Shown: positions 1 to 7,900 of the stretch, in pieces
How the letters are laid out: each line of letters opens with the position of its first letter
Numbering within the stretch: position 1 is the stretch's first letter
DNA from: JBBRYB01 sp038238115
Lineage (GTDB): Bacteria > Actinomycetota > Actinomycetes > Propionibacteriales > Nocardioidaceae
Reading direction: 5' to 3'
DNA length: 18,452 bases
Assembly (NCBI GenBank): GCA_038238115.1
Contig: JBBRYB010000052.1
Span: 1-18,452 of the forward strand
Translations under genes and position numbers: made by a program
Notes under the pieces: generated by a model
The model's input: only the letters and a program-made list of their open reading frames with translations
The model's database searches: none
Told to the model about the DNA's origin: nothing

Positions 1-2
1 AC

Positions 3-140
3 GCCATCACAACCTGGGCCAGCCATCGCAACCAAGACCCAACACCATTCGTCTGGCACGCCGCAGCCGACGAGATCCTGAAGAAAGTACGCCGCGGACG
101 AAAAACACTCACACAAGTCAAATCACAGACGGACCACTAG
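3..140 (+). pseudogene. IS630-family transposase, C-terminal tail (runs off left edge)
   Basis: The open frame enters from the window edge and stops at TAG 138-140, giving about 45 residues. It contains W-A-S-H-R-N-Q-D-P-T-P-F-V-W, then A-A-D-E-I-L-K-K-V and a basic tail. The N-x-x-P-x-P-F-x-W...A-D-E-I-L signature is typical of the C-terminal end of IS630-family DDE transposases of actinobacteria. Only the tail is inside the window, so it cannot be told whether the element is intact to the left. Its codons are A/C-rich (AAA, ACA, CAA), unlike the G/C-ending codons of the next genes, which fits mobile DNA. Confidence 0.75.
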
Positions 141-418
141 TACTTCCCTGGGCTGCTGTGACATCGCCTGAGCGCCGGACCGGCCCGCAGCCGCCCGGTG
201 CGGTCGAATCCGGTGGCCGAGATGGGCCAAGGGAAGGATCGGTCGCCGTGACCGGGTTTCCCATCGGGTTCCCGAGCTGGCGACCCCGACACCAGACACC
301 GATTGGACGTGCATGTGACCGGGGACACGTCGGCGTCCGAGCGGAGGGCCGCACCACGAGTCGGACGTGGCGCGCGCCTCCCCCGACATCACCGCGACCC
401 GTCCGCCGACGGGCGCGC
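141..418. other. Leader region between IS630 tail and radical SAM operon
   Basis: This 278-bp stretch should contain the IS630 end and the promoter of the operon starting at 419, but neither can be assigned with confidence. A frame continuous with the radical SAM gene is open back to GTG 158. An AAGGGAAGGA ribosome-site-like run (229-238) lies 9 nt before an in-frame GTG at 248. The encoded residues are Arg/Pro-rich and unlike a protein domain, so the ATG at 419 is preferred. A short direct repeat CGGGTTTCCC / CGGGTTCCC lies at 253-262 and 265-273. Confidence 0.35.
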
Positions 419-1831
419 ATGAGCCGCCTGGGGCGGCTCCGCGCCGGTGAGCTGGCCACCCGGCCGGTGGATCCGGAGACGAGGGCCGTCCTGCGCAGGC
501 GCTGGGCCGAGCTCCCCGTATCGGCACGGACACCCGCTCAGCTGCTCGGACAACACGCGGTCGGCTGCGAGGGGACCCACGGCGTGTTCCCGCGTTGCAA
601 CCTGGCCTGCACTCCGTGCTACCACTCCCGCGACGCCAACCGGGTAGCCGTCGACGGGGCGCACACGGTGAGCGCCGTCCGCGACCAGATGGCCCTGCTG
701 CGCGCGCGACGAGGGCCGCGTGCGCACGCCCAACTCATCGGCGGCGAGGTGAGCCTGCTGCCGCCCGACGACCACGCGGCGGCCCTTCAGGTCATGCGGG
801 ACCACGGCCGGGAGCCGATGAGCATGACGCACGGCGACTTCGACTACGACTACCTCACCAGACTCGCGACGGGCCAGGACGGTCGCCGCCGGGTCGACCG
901 GCTGTCCTTCGCCGGCCATTTCGACATGCTGATGTTCGGCCGTCGCGGGATCGAGCGACCTCCCGACGAGGCGTCGCTGAACCCTTACCGGCGGCGCTTC
1001 GCGGCAATGTTCGACCGGCTGCGACATGAGTACGGCATCCGGAACTACCTCGCCCACAACATGACCGTCACGCCGCGAAACCTCGATCAGATCGCCGAGG
1101 TCATCCGAACGTGCCATGGCTACGGATACTCCATGTTCAGCTTCCAGCCCGCGGCGTTCGTCGGCGACGAGCGGCGATGGCACGACGACTACGGGGAGAC
1201 AACAGGTGACGACGTCTGGGCGCAAGTCGAGGAGGGAGCGGGAACCCGGCTGCCCTTCCGCGCGCTCCAGGTGGGCGACGAGCGATGCAACCGCACCACC
1301 TTCGGGTTCTATCTGGGTGCTCGCTACTTCCCGATCCTGGACGACGAGCAGGCGGCCGACCTGCACGTGCGAGACATCTTCCTGCGTCGTCTCGGCGGAG
1401 TCCGGTTCTCGGGGACACGCTGGCACGTGCTCGCGGTCAAGCTGGCCAGAGTCGTCGCCAGGCACCCGTCGGTGGCCCTGGCGTTCGGCGGGTGGGTCTG
1501 GCGAATGGTGCGTCGTACCGGAGTCTGGTCACTGCTGCGGCACCGGGTCCGGCCGGTGACGTTCGTGATGCACTCGTTCATGGACGCCACCGAGGTTTCC
1601 GAGGCCTGGACCGCGACCGGCCGTGGCGAGACCAGCCCGGACCCGCGGATCGCTGCGGTGCAGGAACGGCTTCAGGCGTGCTCGTACGCGATGGCCCATC
1701 CCGAGACCGGCGATCTGGTGCCGGCGTGCGTGCAGCACGGAGTGCTCGACCCCGACGAGAACGCGACGCTCCGACGGTTGCTGCCTCTCACCATCGCCTC
1801 GGCGCACCGGGCCGGGAGCCGCGATGCTTGA
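419..1831 (+). CDS. Radical SAM protein, first gene of ynj-like operon
   Basis: The protein is 470 aa from ATG 419. It carries a radical SAM iron-sulfur motif C-N-L-A-C-T-P-C (C60, C64, C67; CxxxCxxC), followed by a G-G-E motif at residues 108-110 that in this superfamily contacts the SAM amino group. The remaining 350 residues have several Cys and many His/Arg but no SPASM pattern I recognise. Radical SAM enzymes cleave S-adenosylmethionine to start radical chemistry; the substrate here is unknown. The stop overlaps the next start by 8 nt, so it is translationally coupled to a CDP-alcohol phosphatidyltransferase, suggesting work on a lipid or its head group. The ATG at 419 lacks a clear Shine-Dalgarno; an in-frame GTG at 248 has a better one but would add an implausible Arg/Pro-rich leader. 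Confidence 0.85.
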   Translation: MSRLGRLRAGELATRPVDPETRAVLRRRWAELPVSARTPAQLLGQHAVGCEGTHGVFPRCNLACTPCYHSRDANRVAVDGAHTVSAVRDQMALLRARRGPRAHAQLIGGEVSLLPPDDHAAALQVMRDHGREPMSMTHGDFDYDYLTRLATGQDGRRRVDRLSFAGHFDMLMFGRRGIERPPDEASLNPYRRRFAAMFDRLRHEYGIRNYLAHNMTVTPRNLDQIAEVIRTCHGYGYSMFSFQPAAFVGDERRWHDDYGETTGDDVWAQVEEGAGTRLPFRALQVGDERCNRTTFGFYLGARYFPILDDEQAADLHVRDIFLRRLGGVRFSGTRWHVLAVKLARVVARHPSVALAFGGWVWRMVRRTGVWSLLRHRVRPVTFVMHSFMDATEVSEAWTATGRGETSPDPRIAAVQERLQACSYAMAHPETGDLVPACVQHGVLDPDENATLRRLLPLTIASAHRAGSRDA

Positions 1832-2456
1832 CACCCGCGCCCGACGGCTGCTCGCACCGACGCTCGACGGCCTCGCCGCCGGACTCGACGCCCGTGGCGT
1901 CTCCCCGCTGATGGTCACGGCGACCGGGTGGGGTGTCGGACTGCTGGCCTGTCTTGCCGCGGCCAGCGGGCACTGGTGGGTCGCCCTGCCAATGTGGCTG
2001 ACCAACCGGCTGCTCGACGGGCTCGACGGACCACTCGCGCGCCGCCGGGGGGCCACCGACCTCGGCGGCTTCCTGGACATCGTCGCGGACTTCAGCATCT
2101 ACGCGGGCTTCGTGCTCGCGGTGGCGATCGCCCGGCCGGACGCACGCCTGGCGTGCCTCGCGCTGCTGGTCGCCTACTACGTCTCGGGGACCGCCTTCCT
2201 GGCATTCTCGTCGCTGCTGGAGCGCCGCGGCGGCGCTGCGCACAGCGGACGTTCGCTGGTGTTCCTCGGCGGTCTCGCCGAAGGCACCGAGACGATCGTC
2301 GTGTACATACTGATCTGCGTCTTCCCCGCACACGCCGCGCTCAGCGCGTGGGCGTTCACCGCTGCGGTGGCGATCACGGCGATCCAGCGCATCGTCACCG
2401 GCGTCGCCGTGCTGCGCCTGCCCTCGACGCGCGAACCAGCGCGCGCCAAGGCTTAG
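1824..2456 (+). CDS. CDP-alcohol phosphatidyltransferase (YnjF-like)
   Basis: This is a 210-aa membrane enzyme. The family signature D-x2-D-G-x2-A-R-x7-G-x3-D-x3-D is complete: D65, D68, G69, A72, R73, G81, D85, D89. These Asp residues bind the divalent metals and CDP-diacylglycerol, and D89 corresponds to the family's catalytic base. Family members transfer a phosphatidyl group from a CDP-alcohol to an alcohol acceptor in the membrane; the acceptor cannot be predicted. About six hydrophobic segments follow the usual pattern. ATG 1824 is chosen because it overlaps the radical SAM stop by 8 nt and gives a normal length. Its position before a YnjB/YnjC/YnjD-type ABC transporter parallels E. coli ynjF, which lies after that transporter. 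Confidence 0.88.
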   Translation: MLDTRARRLLAPTLDGLAAGLDARGVSPLMVTATGWGVGLLACLAAASGHWWVALPMWLTNRLLDGLDGPLARRRGATDLGGFLDIVADFSIYAGFVLAVAIARPDARLACLALLVAYYVSGTAFLAFSSLLERRGGAAHSGRSLVFLGGLAEGTETIVVYILICVFPAHAALSAWAFTAAVAITAIQRIVTGVAVLRLPSTREPARAKA

Positions 2457-2460
2457 GTCT

Positions 2461-2466
2461 AGGAGG
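2461..2466 (+). promoter_or_regulatory. Strong Shine-Dalgarno AGGAGG
   Basis: A perfect AGGAGG lies 5 nt before ATG 2472. It fixes the start of the binding-protein gene and is the clearest ribosome site in the operon. Binding proteins are usually made in excess over their permeases, which fits. Confidence 0.8.
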
Positions 2467-2471
2467 CTCGA

Positions 2472-3737
2472 ATGTCGACCACCGGTAGCACCAGTCGGTT
2501 CCAGCAGAAGTGGCTGCGCCCACTGACAGCGATCTCCGCGGGCCTGATCGCCCTGACCGCATGTGCCGGGGCGGTGGGCTCGTCGCCACCGAAGGTCGTG
2601 GACCCGCAGGACTGGGCCGATGTGCTCGCCCAGGCGAAGGGCCAGACGGTCAACTGGTACATGTACGGCGGCGACGACACCCTCAACGCGTTCGTCACCG
2701 GATACGTCGCCGACCGGCTGAGGGAACGCGGGGTCACCTTGAACCAGGTGCGGATCGCCGACACCAGCGACGCGGTTAACGCCGTGCTCGGCGAGCGGCA
2801 GGCCGGCCTGACCAGCGGCGGCTCGGTCGACGCGGTCTGGGTCAACGGCGAGAACTTCGCGACGGGTGTGCAGGCGCACCTCTGGCTCTGCGGTTGGGCG
2901 GGCGCACTCCCCAACAGTCGGTACCTGGACTTCACCAGCCCCGCCGTGACCAGCGACTTCGGAGTTCCGGTCCACGGCTGTGAGGCGGCCTGGCAGCAGG
3001 CGCTGTCGGCACTGGTGTACGACAGCGCCGAGCTCAGCGCGGCGAATGTCTCCTCGATGTCTGCGCTGTTCGCCTGGGCGCGAGCACATCCTGGGCGCTT
3101 CACCTACCCGGCACCACCGGACTTCACCGGCTCGCTGGCGGTTCGCACCGTGCTGTACGACACGATCGGCGGTCCCCGAACGCTTGCAGGGCCGTTCGAC
3201 CCGGCGCGCTATGCCCCGGCCGCCTCCCGGCTGTGGCAACGGCTGAACGCTGTGGAACCCGCGCTGTGGCGCGGCGGAAGCACCTATCCGCAGACCCAGG
3301 TCGCCGTCGAAAGGCTTTACGGCGACGGTGAGATCAGCGCGTTCTTCACGTACGGGCCGGGAGCCGTCGGTGACCAGGCGAAGAAGGGCCTCTTCCCGGC
3401 CAGCACGCGCGAGGCGGTGCTGGCCGGTGGCAACATCGTGAACGACAGCTTCGTCGCCATCCCCGCCAACGCCGCCCACCGCTCTGCCGCTCTGGTGCTT
3501 GCCAACACGCTGCAGGACCCGCAGACGCAGCTGGCGCTGTACGGAGCCGAAGGGGCCCACCCTGCGATCGACCTCGCGAAGGCTTCCGCGAGCCTGCGGG
3601 CCGCGTTCGCTCAGGTGCCGCGCAGTCCGTCGGTGCTTCCCCTCGCGGCCCTCACCCGGCACGCCCAGCCTGAGCTGGCCAGCGGCTACGTGAGCCGGCT
3701 CGAGCAGGACTGGAAGACGAACGTCCTGCAGCGGTAG
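2472..3737 (+). CDS. ABC transporter substrate-binding lipoprotein, YnjB-like (COG4134 type)
   Basis: This 421-aa exported protein has a basic N-terminus, a hydrophobic stretch and a lipobox L-T-A-C with acceptor C31, so it is probably membrane-anchored outside the cytoplasm. The mature start has W-Y-M-Y-G-G-D-D-T, then R-I-A-D-T-S-D-A-V, G-G-S-V-D-A-V-W-V-N-G-E-N-F (about residues 117-129). By recollection these match the corresponding YnjB stretches (W-x-G-G, L-A-D-T-x-D-A-V, G-G-S-V-D-x-x-W-x-N-G-E-N-F). The fold should be a type-II periplasmic-binding fold as in the iron/thiamine/polyamine binding proteins. The YnjBCD substrate has not been established as far as I know. It lies 15 nt after the phosphatidyltransferase and 3 nt before the first permease, clearly in one operon. 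Confidence 0.85.
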   Translation: MSTTGSTSRFQQKWLRPLTAISAGLIALTACAGAVGSSPPKVVDPQDWADVLAQAKGQTVNWYMYGGDDTLNAFVTGYVADRLRERGVTLNQVRIADTSDAVNAVLGERQAGLTSGGSVDAVWVNGENFATGVQAHLWLCGWAGALPNSRYLDFTSPAVTSDFGVPVHGCEAAWQQALSALVYDSAELSAANVSSMSALFAWARAHPGRFTYPAPPDFTGSLAVRTVLYDTIGGPRTLAGPFDPARYAPAASRLWQRLNAVEPALWRGGSTYPQTQVAVERLYGDGEISAFFTYGPGAVGDQAKKGLFPASTREAVLAGGNIVNDSFVAIPANAAHRSAALVLANTLQDPQTQLALYGAEGAHPAIDLAKASASLRAAFAQVPRSPSVLPLAALTRHAQPELASGYVSRLEQDWKTNVLQR

Positions 3738-3740
3738 CCG

Positions 3741-4685
3741 ATGTCGATCCCGTCTGGCGCCGAAAACCCGGCCACGCTGCTACCGCACCCAACCTCATCA
3801 CCACGAGTGCGCCTGCCGACCTGGCCGCGCTGGGCCCGGATCACGCTGCTGCTCCTGCCGGCCCTGCTGGTGGTCGCCGTGTTCTTCGTCGGCGGGGTCG
3901 CCCAAGCGGTCGCCCAGAGCCTCGGGTACCAGCCGTTCCTACCCGGCCACGGCTTGTCCCTCGACGCCTACCGGCGGCTGTGGCACGACCCGGCGGTCCG
4001 TGCGTCCCTGCTCCTCACCGCCCGTGTCGCGCTGCTGTCCACGGTCGCCTCGGCCGTGCTCGGCGTCGCCGCGGCACTGCTGATCCGCCGCCTGGCCCGA
4101 ACGCGAACGGTGGTCACCCGGCTGGTCCAGGCCACCCTCGCCGTCCCGCACCTGGTCGGGGCCTTGTGCATGCTGCTGCTGATCTCCCAGGGTGGTCTGC
4201 TCTCTCGGCTCGCCCACGCGGTTGGTCTCACCGCCTCGCCCGCGGCGTTCCCCGCCCTGACCAACGACGGCTTCGGCTGGGGCATCATCGCGGAGTACGT
4301 CTGGAAGGAGACGCCGTTCCTCACCGTGATCGCGCTCGCCGTACTCGCCGGCGGCGCCGCGGACCTCGAGAACGTCGCGAGTACGCTGCGGGCGAACGGA
4401 TGGCAGCGACTCCGCCACGTCACCCTGCCGTTGCTGGCCCCGGCGGTCGCGGCCGGGTCGGTGCTCGTCTTCGCCTTCACGGCCGGTTCGTACGAGGTGC
4501 CGTACCTCTTGGGGCAGCCCTACCCGGCGACCCTGCCGGTCGTCGCCTACCAGGGCTACCAGAACACCGACCTGCGGGCCAGACCGGAGGCGATGGCAGT
4601 CGCGGTGCTGATCACCGTGCTGACCGCCCTTGTGGTCATGGCTTACCTCGCCACCGCGAGCCGGCTCTCCCGGCGGTCACTGTGA
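3741..4685 (+). CDS. ABC transporter permease 1 (YnjC N-half-like)
   Basis: The product is 314 aa with about six hydrophobic segments. The binding-protein-dependent permease EAA-type loop appears as L-R-A-N-G-W-Q-R-L-R-H-V-T-L-P-L-L, which docks with the ATPase in this family. The first 35 residues are Pro/Ser-rich and cytoplasmic-looking before the first membrane segment. ATG 3741 is 3 nt after the binding-protein stop, and the stop overlaps the next permease start (GTGA). E. coli YnjC is one long fused permease; here the two halves are separate genes. It should pair with the next gene to form the channel for the YnjB-like protein's cargo. Confidence 0.87.
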   Translation: MSIPSGAENPATLLPHPTSSPRVRLPTWPRWARITLLLLPALLVVAVFFVGGVAQAVAQSLGYQPFLPGHGLSLDAYRRLWHDPAVRASLLLTARVALLSTVASAVLGVAAALLIRRLARTRTVVTRLVQATLAVPHLVGALCMLLLISQGGLLSRLAHAVGLTASPAAFPALTNDGFGWGIIAEYVWKETPFLTVIALAVLAGGAADLENVASTLRANGWQRLRHVTLPLLAPAVAAGSVLVFAFTAGSYEVPYLLGQPYPATLPVVAYQGYQNTDLRARPEAMAVAVLITVLTALVVMAYLATASRLSRRSL

Positions 4686-5473
4686 GACGCGTCGGAGTCG
4701 TGCTGCTGCTGACCGGTCTGCTGCTGCCTGTGGTGCCGCTGGTGGTGTGGTCAGTGAGCGGGCAGTGGCGGTACCCGGCGTTGATCCCCCAGCAGACGAG
4801 CGCCCGGGGTTTGCGACTGCTCGCCGACCCGCGCACCCAGGTGCTGCACGGGCTGCGGCTGTCCCTGGCCATCGGGCTGGTCGTCGCCACCTTGTCGGTC
4901 TGCATCGGCTTCGCGGCCGGCCGCGCGATCGGGCTCTACCGCTTCCGGGGGCGACGCCTCGTGCAGTTCCTGTTGCTGGCCCCGGTGATCGTGCCCGGGC
5001 TCGCCATCACCCTCGGCCTCCAGGTGTTCTTCGTCCGCTACGGCCTCGCGAACACGGTCACCGGCGTGGTCCTGGTGCAGCTCATGCCGACGGTCCCCTA
5101 CGCCGCGACCCTAATCGGCGCGGCCTACGCCAACTTCGATGTCGACTACGAGCGCCAGGCCCGCGCCCTCGGGGCCGGTCCGCTGCGGACCCTGCTGTTC
5201 GTCACCGTGCCGCTGCTGCGTCCCGCGCTGATCCTCGCCGGGGTCTTCGCGTTCCTGATCTCCTGGAGCGAGTACGTGCTCACCCTGCTGGTGGGTGGGG
5301 GGCAGGTCCAGACCCTTCCGCTGCTGCTGTTCGCGGCGATCGGGTCCGCCGACTCCACGGCCGCAGCCGCCCTCGCGGTCCTGGTCGTCGTACCGCCAGT
5401 GCTGCTCATCGGGGCGACCGGCCGGATGCTCACCGGCTCGCCCGGTGTGACGGTAGGGTTCGGACGACTGTGA
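4682..5473 (+). CDS. ABC transporter permease 2 (YnjC C-half-like)
   Basis: The product is 263 aa from GTG 4682. The frame is open much further upstream, but only in antisense to, or out of frame with, permease 1, and the GTG overlaps the permease 1 stop by 4 nt. A hydrophobic first segment follows at once. The EAA-type loop reads Q-A-R-A-L-G-A-G-P-L-R-T-L-L-F-V-T-V-P-L-L and six hydrophobic segments are visible. The C-terminus overlaps the ATPase start in the same GTGA manner. Role: second half of the translocation channel. Confidence 0.87.
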   Translation: MRRVGVVLLLTGLLLPVVPLVVWSVSGQWRYPALIPQQTSARGLRLLADPRTQVLHGLRLSLAIGLVVATLSVCIGFAAGRAIGLYRFRGRRLVQFLLLAPVIVPGLAITLGLQVFFVRYGLANTVTGVVLVQLMPTVPYAATLIGAAYANFDVDYERQARALGAGPLRTLLFVTVPLLRPALILAGVFAFLISWSEYVLTLLVGGGQVQTLPLLLFAAIGSADSTAAAALAVLVVVPPVLLIGATGRMLTGSPGVTVGFGRL

Positions 5474-6528
5474 GGCCGAGTGACGCGAGTGGCCCCGTGG
5501 TCGAGCTGGACCGGGTCAGCAAACTTTACGGCGAAACCGTCGCGGTCGACGACGTGAGCCTTGCGCTGCGGGCGAGAGCGTTCACCGCCCTGCTGGGGCC
5601 CTCCGGTTGCGGGAAGACCACCGTGTTGTCGATGATCGCCGGCCTGCTCGCCCCGGACCAGGGCGACATCAGGCTGGACGGCGTCTCCATGGCGCGCTCG
5701 GCGCCCGAGCGCCGACCGGTGTCCATCGTGTTCCAGAAGACGCTCCTGTTCCCGCACCTCAGCGTCGAACAGAACGTCGGCTTCGGTCTGCGGATGGGTG
5801 GGCTGGCTCGGTCCGAGGTACGGCGCAGGTCAACCGAAATGCTCGAGCTCGTGCAGCTCGCTGGGCTCGGCAGCCGACACGTCCGCGATCTGTCTGGCGG
5901 CCAGGAGCAACGGGTGGCCCTGGCTCGGGCCTTGGTACTGGCACCGCGCGTGCTGCTGCTCGATGAGCCGTTCTCACAGCTCGACACCGGGCTGCGGACC
6001 GAGATGCGCGCCCTGGTCCGCGGGCTGCACGACGACCTGGAGGTCACGACGCTGTTCGTGACCCACGACCAGACCGAGGCAGTCGCGGTAGCCGACGAGG
6101 TGGCGCTGATGCTGGCCGGGGTCCTGGCCGGTCAGGACACGCCGAAGGCGTTCTACACCGCGCCTCCTTCGTTGGCCGCGGCGAGGTTCTTCGGTGTCAC
6201 CAACGAGGTCCCGGGCCGGGTGGCGGCCGGCTGCTTCGTCAGCGCGGACGGCACGCTGCGACATGCCGCCTGCGTGGCGGACGGGGCGGCAGTGCTCGTC
6301 GTACGGCCAGAGGGGTTGCAGCTCACCACCGAGACCGGCCCGCATTGCGTGCCGGGGACCGTGGTCGCGGCACGGTTCGCGGGCACGCATCTCGTCGTCG
6401 AGGTCCGGGCTGACGGCGGGACCCGGCTGACGGTGCATGTACCGGCCGCGGAGCCGGTCTCCGTGGGCGGTCGGGTCGCCGTGCGCGTGCCGCCGCAGGC
6501 CTGCACCGTGTTCACTCAGCCGCGATGA
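5470..6528 (+). CDS. ABC transporter ATP-binding protein (YnjD-like) with C-terminal extension
   Basis: This is a 352-aa cytoplasmic ATPase from GTG 5470, which overlaps the permease stop. All ABC motifs are present: Walker A G-P-S-G-C-G-K-T-T (43-51), Q-loop V-F-Q-K, signature L-S-G-G-Q (141-145), Walker B L-L-L-D-E-P (D165, E166) and switch H199 in V-T-H-D-Q. After residue about 235 there are roughly 115 extra residues with short beta-like stretches (V-V-R-P-E-G, V-V-A-A-R-F-A-G-T-H), resembling the TOBE regulatory domain of MalK/PotA-type importers. From memory E. coli YnjD is only about 215 residues and lacks this. It powers the transporter formed by the two preceding permeases. Confidence 0.9.
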   Translation: MRPSDASGPVVELDRVSKLYGETVAVDDVSLALRARAFTALLGPSGCGKTTVLSMIAGLLAPDQGDIRLDGVSMARSAPERRPVSIVFQKTLLFPHLSVEQNVGFGLRMGGLARSEVRRRSTEMLELVQLAGLGSRHVRDLSGGQEQRVALARALVLAPRVLLLDEPFSQLDTGLRTEMRALVRGLHDDLEVTTLFVTHDQTEAVAVADEVALMLAGVLAGQDTPKAFYTAPPSLAAARFFGVTNEVPGRVAAGCFVSADGTLRHAACVADGAAVLVVRPEGLQLTTETGPHCVPGTVVAARFAGTHLVVEVRADGGTRLTVHVPAAEPVSVGGRVAVRVPPQACTVFTQPR

Positions 6529-7193
6529 CCAACAGACGCTGGCTGTTTCGCCTCCTCCTGCTGGCGGCCCTGGTGGCTGCCGGGGCCGTGCTCGCCGTAA
6601 TGATCGGACTGCCGACCCAGACCCAGCTCCGGTCCAGCTTCGCGCAGTACGGATGGTGGGCCGGCATCGCGTTCGCCGCCCTGTACGCGGCGGTGACACT
6701 GACGCCGTTGCCGAAGGCGGTCTTCAGTCTCGCCGCCGGAGTCGCCTTCGGGTTGGCGCAGGGGCTGCTGGTGGTCATGGTCGGCGCGACCGTCGGCGCG
6801 ACCGTCGCATTCGCCCTCGCCCGGCGCCTCGGCCGGGACGCCGTCGCCCGGCTCACCGGAACCACCGTGGTCCGGATCGATACCTTGGTCGCCGAACACG
6901 GCCGGTGGTCCGTCGTCGTCGCCCGGCTCATCCCGGTGGTGCCGTTCACCGCCCTGAACTACCTGTTCGGGCTGAGTCGCGTCCGGACCCGCGACTACCT
7001 CGTCGGGACCGTGGTCGGCATCCTGCCGGGAACGGCCGCCTACGTCACGGTCGGCTCCTTCGGTGCCCAAACCGGGGCCTGGCCCTTGTGGGCCGGGCTG
7101 GCCTGGTTGGTGCTCTTGACGGTGTTCGGCAGCCTGCTCGCGAGGCGAAGGCGAGACGATCGACGGAGGGCTTCCGTCGAAGGCATTCCTTAG
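6525..7193 (+). CDS. TVP38/TMEM64-family membrane protein (VTT/SNARE-associated domain; YdjX/YdjZ-like)
   Basis: The product is a 222-aa multi-pass membrane protein. The VTT-domain landmarks are T-P-L-P-K-A-V-F-S-L-A-A-G-V-A-F-G and G-A-T-V-G-A-T-V-A-F-A-L-A-R-R-L-G, and later R-L-I-P-V-V-P-F-T-A-L-N-Y-L-F-G-L. Proteins of this DedA-related superfamily are linked to lipid movement across membranes. ATG 6525 overlaps the ATPase stop by 4 nt, so it belongs to the operon. E. coli ydjX and ydjZ encode the same family upstream of ynjABCDEF. In other bacteria this domain is often next to, or fused with, a mercuric-reductase-like flavoprotein, which here lies at 9018. The C-terminal 20 residues are Arg-rich and cytoplasmic-looking. 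Confidence 0.87.
   Translation: MTNRRWLFRLLLLAALVAAGAVLAVMIGLPTQTQLRSSFAQYGWWAGIAFAALYAAVTLTPLPKAVFSLAAGVAFGLAQGLLVVMVGATVGATVAFALARRLGRDAVARLTGTTVVRIDTLVAEHGRWSVVVARLIPVVPFTALNYLFGLSRVRTRDYLVGTVVGILPGTAAYVTVGSFGAQTGAWPLWAGLAWLVLLTVFGSLLARRRRDDRRRASVEGIP
7160..7180. terminator. Hairpin between converging genes (weak candidate terminator)
   Basis: TCGACGGA (7160-7167) and TCCGTCGA (7173-7180) form a perfect 8-bp stem with a 5-nt loop. It sits in the last codons of the TVP38 gene, 30 nt before the end of the opposing methyltransferase. No T-run follows, so a terminator role is only suggested by its place between convergent genes. Confidence 0.3.
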
Positions 7194-7211
7194 TCGGGCG
7201 GTGCTCGCACG

Positions 7212-7880
7212 TCAGGTCGGCGGGTCGTCGCCTCCAGATGGCGGCAGCGTGCCGGCCGCGAGGTGCACGTGTCCGCCGCGCAGCACCAGGTGCGAGGTGT
7301 CGTGGGTCGAGGACAGTACCTTCTCCCAGGGGTGGCGGTCCGCGTCGACACCGCCGATCAGGCACTCGAGGCGCACCAGCGGTGCGAGCACTCGCCACCG
7401 GCCGCTGGGGAGCGTGGAGTCGACAACCGCGACCCGGGCCTTCGGGGCCAGCAGCCCGACCGCCTGCCGCCAGGCCGCCTCCCAGCCGGGCACCACCGAA
7501 AGCGAATAGACGAACACGCAGGCATCGAAACCACGCCCGCGAGCGACGACGTCTCTGAGCCGGGAGGCATCGCCGCGAAGGACCATGACGTTCGTCCATC
7601 CCTCTGCTTCGATCAGCCTGGACGCTCGGGCCAGCATCGCCGCGCTGGCGTCAACGCCGACCACCTCCCCGGTGCTCCCGACGGCGTCCCGCAGCAGCCG
7701 AAGGCTCAGCCCGGTGCCGCACCCCACGTCGAGCACGCGATCACCCGGCCTCAGCCGGAGTTGGCCCACGGCCGCTTCTCGTCCCGTGCGGTAGACCAGA
7801 CGCTCCAGCGACAGCGTCTCGTAGAAGCGGGCACCGACGGTGTACCTGGACCATGGGGGCGGCGACATGGTCCCCAGCAT
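7212..7880 (-). CDS. Class I SAM-dependent methyltransferase
   Basis: The product is 222 aa on the minus strand. Motif I is V-L-D-V-G-C-G-T-G (49-57) and the acidic residue for ribose binding is D77 in V-V-G-V-D-A-S, as in the small-molecule methyltransferases of the UbiE/ArsM/phosphatidylethanolamine-methyltransferase style. The later part (H-D-T-S-H-L-V-L-R-G-G-H-V-H-L-A-A-G) resembles membrane-lipid or quinone methyltransferase C-termini only loosely, so the substrate is open. The start is set at 7880 because GGAGGAGG lies 7 nt upstream on the minus strand; an upstream in-frame codon at 7919 would add 13 Gly-rich residues. It converges on the transporter operon with an 18-nt gap and diverges from the sigma-factor gene across the nested palindrome. 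Confidence 0.87.
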   Translation of the reverse strand: MLGTMSPPPWSRYTVGARFYETLSLERLVYRTGREAAVGQLRLRPGDRVLDVGCGTGLSLRLLRDAVGSTGEVVGVDASAAMLARASRLIEAEGWTNVMVLRGDASRLRDVVARGRGFDACVFVYSLSVVPGWEAAWRQAVGLLAPKARVAVVDSTLPSGRWRVLAPLVRLECLIGGVDADRHPWEKVLSSTHDTSHLVLRGGHVHLAAGTLPPSGGDDPPT

Positions 7881-7900
7881 GACCGAGCCTCCTCCACCCA

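Noticed and set aside
158..418. Long N-terminal extension of the first radical SAM protein
   Set aside because: The frame is open and a GTG at 248 has a good ribosome site, but the encoded residues are Arg/Pro-rich without domain character, and ATG 419 gives a sensible N-terminus.
1788..3662. Very long minus-strand open frame (624 codons) opposite the phosphatidyltransferase and binding protein
   Set aside because: It is a shadow caused by high GC at third codon positions of the real plus-strand genes; its translation is Arg/Gly/Val-rich with no motifs.
4630..5469. Upstream extension of the ABC ATPase
   Set aside because: The frame is open but runs through permease 2 out of frame; the translation is Arg/Pro/Ala-rich and the GTGA overlap at 5470 is a natural start.
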